In this document: positions 41,001-50,000 of the stretch, piece after piece
Numbering within the stretch: position 1 is the first letter of the stretch
How the letters are laid out: each line of letters opens with the position of its first letter
NCBI GenBank assembly: GCA_035222895.1
Contig: JAVYIG010000096.1
Coordinates: 806,001 to 870,000, forward strand
DNA from: Strongylocentrotus droebachiensis
Lineage: Eukaryota > Echinodermata > Echinoidea > Camarodonta > Strongylocentrotidae
DNA length: 64,000 bases
Direction of reading: 5' to 3'
The notes under the pieces: generated by a model
The model's input: the letters and a program-made list of their open reading frames with translations, nothing else
What the model was told of the DNA's origin: nothing
Database searches by the model: none
Translations under genes and position numbers: made by a program

Positions 41001-44000
41001 TGCAATGCATATTGGCACGAACTTAGATCAAGATCTATCGGCAGATGTTGTTTTTTTGTTTTTGAGAGTTTATTTTCGTCTTCATGTCAACAATGCAAGA
41101 TAAAATTGTCGGTAAGATCGATCGAGATTCAATTGTAGACCAATCCTTCGCACACATACGGTATTCTCCATCGCTCAAACCATTTTTTAACATGTAAACC
41201 TATGGGGTAACCATGGAGTAACCATGGTTATTAAAAATAGTGAAATGTTTTATGCATGGTTACCGAGAATTTTACAGGAACAGTTGAAGTTTATGAATGC
41301 AATTCGACCAATCAGATGGCTGGATTTCTTAAGTGAGGTATATAATAGATATTAGTCTAACTTAGAACTGCGTGACTTTTCAGAGACTCAAGATCACCGT
41401 GACGTCATCCAGGCGCCATTTTGTGAAAATCAACTTATGATCATATCTTCATAACTTCATAACAGTAATTTTTCATTCATATTTATCATGATCAAGGTCA
41501 TTATCTGTCCGGTTAATTTCAGGTCAATAAATGCGCGCAAAAATGCGCGTACGCGTTTGTGCGCGCGTTAATGTGCGCGTAAAATTTTAAATTGCTCAAA
41601 ATCGTCTGAAATTTTGTTTGCATACGTTTTAGGCCATTATAACCATTTCATAAAAAATCGCGCAAAACACGCATTTTTGGACGTTTTCGTTCGTCACGGC
41701 CGAACGAAAAATAATTACCACTCAATTTGTTTTGACAGGTTATTCCTCTTATTTTTCTGAACAATTTGATACCATGTTCATCTCTTTATCACTATTTATA
41801 ACGGAATGAGCGTCCGTTGAAGAAAAATATCCGTGCGTGCGAGCTCATGTATTACATAGCATATATGGGCAAAAACATGCCTATAAAAAGTACATCGGGA
41901 TGAATAAGGACTGCCATTTTGTTTTCATATTTAGATAGAGTATGAGTCGGAGATATGATTTCATGTCTCATTTGGCCATTAATTATATTTTTGCATAATC
42001 ATATTGACATTGGAACTCAAAATACGAATTTGCATATTATGACGTCAACATATATACGGAAAATGATTGTATCTCTGCAAATATTGATGAATTTTCTTCT
42101 AAATTTTGATATGTTGTAGCTGAGCCAATTCTGCACAAGATTATTACCAATATTTATTCATTTTCATGACGTCATTATATTGTTGCTTAATATGCGTCTT
42201 ATGCCTTTGGGAGGTGATTGATACTACATTCCAGTCTAGACTTGTTCATTATGTTGCGTATGTAGTGTGCGTCGAAAAATCAGTTCAATGATTGGTAGGC
42301 TCTGCATCAGGCGAAAATTAGAGCTTGTTTAGTAAATTAATAGTTTAATCATATAACAATTGTCTATCGAATACCTGAAGGGGGCGCTATACCACTTTTT
42401 ATCATTGTCATCGTCATTTAAAACCAACAAATCATCATCATCAATATCGTCATTATCGTATTCATGAATATTATCATAAGATCATCATCGGCACACTTTC
42501 ATGATACAAAAATAGCATACGTATCACCTAATTCGTCAAAGTGACGATTTAAAGTCTAGTTAACTTTGTTATCATTGGTCTGATTTATTTCAAACATTCG
42601 CCATTCAGTTTCTCTGATTTTTCTGCTTTTAATTTGTATGAACAAGGGTTGGACTGCCCTTCAAATGAAATTCTCACCTTCATTGAGCACGCTCTAGAGG
42701 CTAGCTCGGTGTAAAACCTTCCATCAAAGTGATTGTCTTGTAACATCAAATCCTTCAGTCTAGGGAGATTATTCAAGAATCTAGCCAGATTACGCGATGC
42801 ACGCTCATCACATAATTTCAGAGATAGTCGTTCAATCTATGATGGTGATGATCAAATGTCATATACAATATATTAATTTTTCCGAACTTTTAACACTGAT
42901 TCTTCTTCTAAATTAAAGTAGGGGACGAATTAAAAACAAAAAAATGCTGCAAAGGCTTATAGATTTTAAAATGCATATCAATTGTCTTTAACTTGTACCC
43001 CCTTCAAAATATTCCCCACATTCCCAGATGTGTGTTGGGTAAATGTATATATTTTGAACATTTTTGTTTTCCTCCAAAAAGTTGACATTCTTCTCAATTC
43101 TACTACAAGGCAAAATATTGCCAGGGTATTCATGCGTTCATAGTTTTCAACATAGAACAAAAGCAATACCTAAATTATTTTCCAAGCTATGTATTAATTG
43201 CAATAACCCCTGACGTACCGTAACTATGATTGACAAATTGTCAGTCTTATAAACGTTGCATTACTGATCACCAGGGCTCCCAAGCAGCAATTGAGTGAAT
43301 GAATGTATATAAGAAAGAAATCGTTAAGCTTTCATTGACTAAGACATTGTAAGAGTGTCTGAAGAGGGCCCTTGGAATCTATGCTTCTGTAGAAAAAAAA
43401 CTGTGGCTTGCAAAAATCCCCATTCATACATTCCTCAGTCCGCCCCACCTAGCCTAATTCTTTCTGTACATGAGGATTCCCATACCTTCGACGTCTCGAC
43501 TTTACCCTCCAGGGTGCGATAGAAGTCGTCGTGGAGCGCCGTGCCACTGAGTTCCAATGATGTTAAAGCTGTAGATGAGCAGATGACATCTGCTAGATCA
43601 CGGGAAACTGTCGGACCACATGATCTTCTACTCAATATCAGAGTTTCCTATGAAAAAACAAAATATGTTAATACAATTTGTGTGCACCTAATTGTATTTC
43701 CAATAGTTTGTTGATAACAATAATTCCACAATTTACAAGAATTAGCCATTCATTAAATTACAGACAGGTAAATCGTATCCATTTTTCCTCAGAAATTAAT
43801 TTCTTCCATTATAGAGAAATATTTTTAGACGCATTTGATAAAAGGGGTCTGTTGAAATTTCTCTGATAGTTCCCGATCAACATTCCAAAAGCATATATAC
43901 AACCAAAATAAGTTGTTTATGACAAAATTCTTCCACAAAGAAATTAATCTCGGAAAATAAATCATTTATATAATAAGATATGTTTTCTTATTTCATGACA

Positions 44001-47000
44001 CATTACATTTTTTTTTAAGTTGTGGCTTTTTACAGCAACTATTCAACTATTCTCACCATTGTTAACTTTTCCATGATGAAAAGATATCCACACACAGTAT
44101 GCGTTGACATTTCGGAGTCGATTCTTAGCGACATTTCTTTTCCACAGAGATGCTTTCCAACCACTGTTGCCGCGTCTTCATCATAGGCTTCAAAGGCGAT
44201 ATCCACTAGAATGTGTTTCTCCGTGCCATAGTATCCCATGTTAATAAGCCTGTTAGTGACGTCAATAGCAACGTTCTTCGATTGAGATGCAGTAAAGTAT
44301 AAAAGGTAACGGAACTCGTTTGCTCTTGGAATCACATCACTAATCGCTCTTTCATACTGCTCGTGATCAGACTCAAAGAGAGAGGCGAGATACATGCCAG
44401 CGAGGTATTCCTGGAATAACTTATGAGGGAAGAAGACACTTACTGTCACAGGATGTGTCGTATTCTGACGTCTATCTTGTCTACGAACTAATCGGTTTTC
44501 TTGACTTAGTACTCCAACTCTACAGCATGTCTCCATTGCTTCTTTACATGAGCTGAAATCCTTTTCGGCATACACCAATTTCTTGTCCATAACTCCAGAT
44601 AATGCAATTTTCCCAATTTGTGTGAAAAACAAGCCAAGCTGTTTATAAGATTGAGTGACAGTTTCCACATGAAGATTCATTGACACCTTGGAAACATAGT
44701 GGTCTTTAAGGGATACAATGATTTCCTGGAAAAGCTGAGAAAATGTCTTCAGTCTTCGAATTAATTCTCGTTTCTTGCTATCAGAATCCCGCCACAAAAT
44801 ACAAAGCATTGCAATGTAGATTGGAAAGGGAGCCATATTTCTTTGAATTACGTCATTGTCTTCAATGAGTTTGATCAAATCTTGACTTGCCTGAGAGCCA
44901 TCCCCAAAATATTTGTTGATGTAAATTGAAATATGTTTCTTATCAAATCCAGCCACGGCAATAAAAGCATATGTTCTCATAAATGTTGCATTCGATTTTA
45001 TTTGGTCTGCTTTCCAAGGCCGTGTCGTAACGAGGACCCTGCATTCCTTGAACTTTTCCGACCTGATTATCTTAGCAATGTCGTTCCCTTGTTTGACAAG
45101 ATCACCGTCGGTCTCATCCAGCCCATCAAATATAATGAATACCTTCGAGGGATTAGCCAATATGTATTCGTCGATCTGGCGTGGGTGTACCGAGTTACTA
45201 TCTGAGAGATATGTTCTTGCGATATCCCCTACTGTTTGATTTATTTCGATGTCACGCAAAGGAATAACAAGAACCCAGACAAACTCTCCAAATTCAACAG
45301 CTCCATTTGTCCAGTCCCATGCCATCTTGGAACAAAATGTTGTTTTACCTGCTCCTCCTTCGCCTTCGACCATAAGACGTTTTGGTAGCTCCCCGTTTAC
45401 CTTTGTTTTAAGAAGTTCCTTGTAGTCTAAGGGTATCTTCTTTGTCTTTCCCTGTTCGTTTCTGAGGAGAACTAGGTCAGTGTAAATCCTTTCGAATTCT
45501 AAAACTAGGTTGAAGTCGAGTGGGTCTGTCTTGATCTTGCATAACCGTGTTCGGTAGAACGTTTTGAAGTCCAAAGCACATCGATCTACCTGCTCTTGTG
45601 TAAGTGGTTGTGTTTGGTCTGCTACTGCTGATTCTGTGTAAATGATTTACATAGATAAAAACAAAATATTTATTAAAAGTTTAATAGAAAATAGCAAACT
45701 CTGTTATTTAAAACATTTTATTATCACTTCTTTTGTTTACCTGCACAAAATATCATATTCTTAAAAGAACTAAAAATTTAGCTACCTATCAGCTTACTGA
45801 CTGCAAAGGATACAATCATATTTTAGTATCAAAATCATTGTTTTCTTATCATGAATTTAGACACTTTACATCTATAACGAGCTATCTCTTGATTGTTTCA
45901 ATAAGTTATATACCTATAGTAATTTCTACTCACCTTCTAGCGATGTTTCTTGGTGATAGCTGGTACCTGTATGAAAGGATAAATGGAAACTTGAACAATT
46001 GGGCATTGTAAGGAACAAAGACATTAGTCGGCTTCTAAAAGAAAAAAATGGGCGAGGCGAGTCGGGGTTCTGTAATATCATTCTGTACATGAGCCTCATT
46101 TAAAATAATAAATTGGTGGGCTTAAATGTTTTTTTTTGTTCTTTATTTGAAGGGCGGAGCACTGTAAGAAACAACACGATTTGTGTGGTTCAGAATTAAT
46201 TCTTTGTCCAATAATATAACATATGAAAAACACCAATATATCTTTGATCCAATGATCAGTAAGTAGAAATAACGTTACATAGCTGGGTAACAAGCGTATG
46301 CAGGTACACTCGTCAAGATTGGTTGACCTTTTGATGCATATCATTTTAATTCCGACGGAATACGGCTATTTACGGGGGGGGGGCTGTATTAGGTTGAATG
46401 ACCATATGATTGAATAGCTGATTATGAGGTAACCCCTTTACCTTCTGATATTTTGTCTGCAAGCAAATTGAGGTCTTCCCTTCGTAGTTTTTCCACAAGG
46501 GCATGACGGCAATCAGAACCATCCGTTTGTTTTATTTTCCACATGCATAATATTTCGAAGACAGATGCACGAACGTCTAGGAGGTTCTTTGTCAGAATAG
46601 TTTTACCTTGTGCTTGCTTGAACCCTAAAGCAATGCACAAGGTTTCGTAGTATTGGGGAGATACTTCATGCGCCAGTGACAACAGCTCTCGTTCTTGTAA
46701 AGGACCAATGGATCTAAAGGAGACAAAATGTGGATAACAGTGAAATTATGAGGATCGTAATTGTGTATTAAATACATTGCTTTTTCGTCTTCAAATCTTC
46801 TATTCCATAATATGTTTTAATGAGTCATATTCAATCTGAAAAAGCAATACAAAGTTTGGTTTAAAAAAATAACTGTTTAAAAATTCTTAGCTCAAATCCA
46901 AAGAATAACAATGCAACGTGCATTTAAATTATTTAAGGTACACACGTCAAGAATGACCTAGATATCAACAAATCTATAAGAACAAAAGTAGAAAGCAAGA

Positions 47001-50000
47001 AGAGTGGATGGGTAGGGGTACACGTGCATCTGACAAAATAACCAGTCGTTCTACTCCATCTGATACCATTAACGTATTGTAACGCCCCACAGGCCCTCAA
47101 TAGGAACCAATCCACTCCAATACCCAGTAGCCTTGCTATTGAAGAATTGTCATGATTTGGAGACTAACTTTGAAATAAACCTACCTGTCTTGGGGCCCGG
47201 GGTTCATCTCTACATCCCCCGCCTTTATTAAAAGTAGCTCAGAGGATATCGTAGCCGTTGTCTTGATGTCACCCCCACATGTTCGGAAACGGTTAGTGTG
47301 GATCTTTTCCTTAACCACAGGGTCTTTTAGAGAGCTGTCCTTTCTGTACGTAGATTTAGGAGAGCTCTTGCTGTTTCTCACGTTGCATTCGACCGGAGCC
47401 TTATTGTCTGTTTTGGTGGAAGGTTGAGTTCTGTTGTATTTGATGGTAGCTTTTGTTAGGGTATTATTGATGGCAGATTCAGTTAAATTGTTGTTGTCTT
47501 TGACTGTATAAACTGTTGAAATGCTTTTGCCTTTAACGGTAGATTCGATCAGAGACTTCTCTTTGGTGATACATTCAGTTGGGGTGTTGTTCTCTTTGAT
47601 GTTAGATTCTGTTGGAGTGTTGTTCTCTATGATGGTAGATTCAGTTGGAGTGTTGTTCTTTTTTATGGTAGATTCAGTTGGAGTGTTGTTCGTTTTTATG
47701 GTAGATTCAGTTGAAGTGATGCTCTCTTTGATGTTAGATTCAGTTGGAGTGTTATTCACTTTGATGGTGGTTTCAGTTGGAGTGTTATTCACTTTGATGG
47801 TGGTTTCAGTTGGAGTGTTGTTCTCTTTGATGGTAGATTCAGTTGGAGTGTTATTCACTTTGACGGTGGTTTCAGTTAGAGTGTTGTTCTCTTTGATGGT
47901 AGATTCAGTTAGAGTGTTGTTCTGTTTGATGGTAGATTCAGTTGGAGTGTTGTTCTGTTTGATGGTAGATTCAGATGGAGTGTTGTTCTCTTTGATGGTA
48001 GATTCAGTTGGAGTGTTGTTCTCTTTGATGGTAGATTCAGTTGGAGTGTTGTTCTCTTTGATGGTAGATACAGTTGGAGTGTTGTTCTGTTTGATGGTAG
48101 ATTCAGATGGAGAGTTGTTCTCTTTGATGGTAGATTCAGTTTGAGTGTTCTCTTTGATGGTAGATTCAGATGGAGTGTTGTTCTCTTTGATGGTAGATTC
48201 AGATGGAGTGTTGTTCTCTTTGATGGTAGATTCAGATGGAGTGTTGTTCTCTTTGATGGTAGATTCAGAGGGAGTGTTGTTCTCTTTGATGGTAGATTCA
48301 GATGGAGTGTTGTTCTCTTTGATGGTAGATTCAGATGGAGTGTTGTTCTCTTTGATGGTAGATTCAGTTGGAGTGTTGTTCTCTTTGATGGTGGTTTCAG
48401 TTGGAGTGTTGTTTTCTTTGATGGTAGATTCAGTTGGAGTGTTATTCACTTTGATGGTGGTTTCAGTTGGAGTGTTGTTCTCATTGATGTTAGATTCAGT
48501 CAGAGTGTTGTTCTCTTTGATGTTAGATTCAGTTGGAGTGTTGTTCTCTTTGATGGTAGATTCAGATGGAGTGTTGTTCTCTTTGATAGTAGATTCAGAT
48601 GGAGTGTTGTTCTGTTTGATGGTAGATTCAGTTTGAGTGTTCTCTTTGATGGTAAATTCAGAGGGAGTGTTGTTCTCTTTGATGGTAGATTCAGAGGGAG
48701 TGTCGTTCTCTTTGATGGTAGATTCAGATGGAGTGTTGTTCTCTTTGATGGTAGATTCAGATGGAGTGTTGTTCTCTTTGATGGTAGATTCAGCTGGAGT
48801 GTTGTTCTCTTTAATGGTGGTTTCAGTTGGAGTGTTGTTCTGTTTGATGTTAGATTCAGATGGAGTGTTGTTCTCTTTGATGGTAGATTCAGATGGAGTG
48901 TTGTTCTCTTTGATGGTATATTCAGATGGAGTGTTGTTCTCTTTGATGTTAGATTCAGATGGAGTGTTGTTCTCTTTGATGGTAGATTCAGCTGGAGTGT
49001 TGTTCTCTTTGATGGTAGATTCAGATGGAGTGTTGTTCTCTTTGATGGTGGTTTCAGTTGGAGTGTTGTTTTCTTTGATGGTGGTTTCAGTTGGAGTGTT
49101 GTTTTCTTTGATGGTAGATTCAGTTGGAGTGTTATTCACTTTGATGGTGGTTTCAGTTGGAGTGTTGTTCTCTTTGATGGTAGACTCAGATGGAGTGTTG
49201 TTCTCTTTGATGGTAGATTCAGATTGAGTGTTGTTCTGTTTGATGTTAGATTCAGATGGAGTGTTGTTCTCTTTGATGGTAGATTCAGATGGAGTGTTGT
49301 TCTCTTTGATGGTAGATTCAGCTGGAGTGTTGTTCTCTTTGATGGTGGTTTCAGTTGGAGTGTTGTTTTCTTTGATGGTAGATTCAGTTGGAGTGTTGTT
49401 CTCTTTGATGGTAGATTCAGCTGGAGTGTTGTTCTCTTTGATGGTAGATTCACTTAGCATGTTGTTCTCTTTGATGGTAGATTCACTTAGCATGTTGTCC
49501 TCTTTAATATTCGATTTACTTGGAGAGTTGTTTGCTTTGCTGGTTGTTTTAGTTGCTCTCTTGTTCTCTTTGGCGTTTTTTTTCTTAGACATTTTTCTCT
49601 TTGATGTTAATGTTGTTCTCTTGGGTGTTTTTCTCTTTGGCGGTTTGTCTGTCATGGTAGAGAGAGTGTCGATATTACATTCTTTTGGAGCAACTCTGCC
49701 TCTGATTTTAGATTCAGGTAGCGCGCTCTTCTCTCTGATGGTAAATTTAGTCGTAGTATTTTTTTCTTTGATTGTTTTTCTATTTGATGTTGTTGTCTTT
49801 GATATTTTTCTTTCTGATGGCTCATCTCTGATGATAGAGGCAGTGCTTCTCTCTTTGATGGTATCATTCATTGGAACGTTGTTGCATTCTTTGGTAGATT
49901 GAATTGTAGTGTTCTTCTCTTTGAATCTTGACTCAGTTACAATGTTGTTGTTTTCAGTGATAGATTTAGTTGGAGTACTGTTTTCTTTGATGGTTGTTTC

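Noticed and set aside
40627..41010. 127-codon minus frame
   Set aside because: It lies inside the inverted-repeat element; no domain and no splice-phase fit to the NLR.
46933..47115. 60-codon minus frame in intron 1
   Set aside because: No acceptor/donor pair in phase; exon 1 and the DEATH exon join directly.
47521..49902. Long open frames on the plus strand opposite the repeats (up to 438 codons)
   Set aside because: They arise because the 33-bp unit has no stop in several frames. They lack non-repeat coding sequence, and the minus frame has the TM, 2A and splice continuity.
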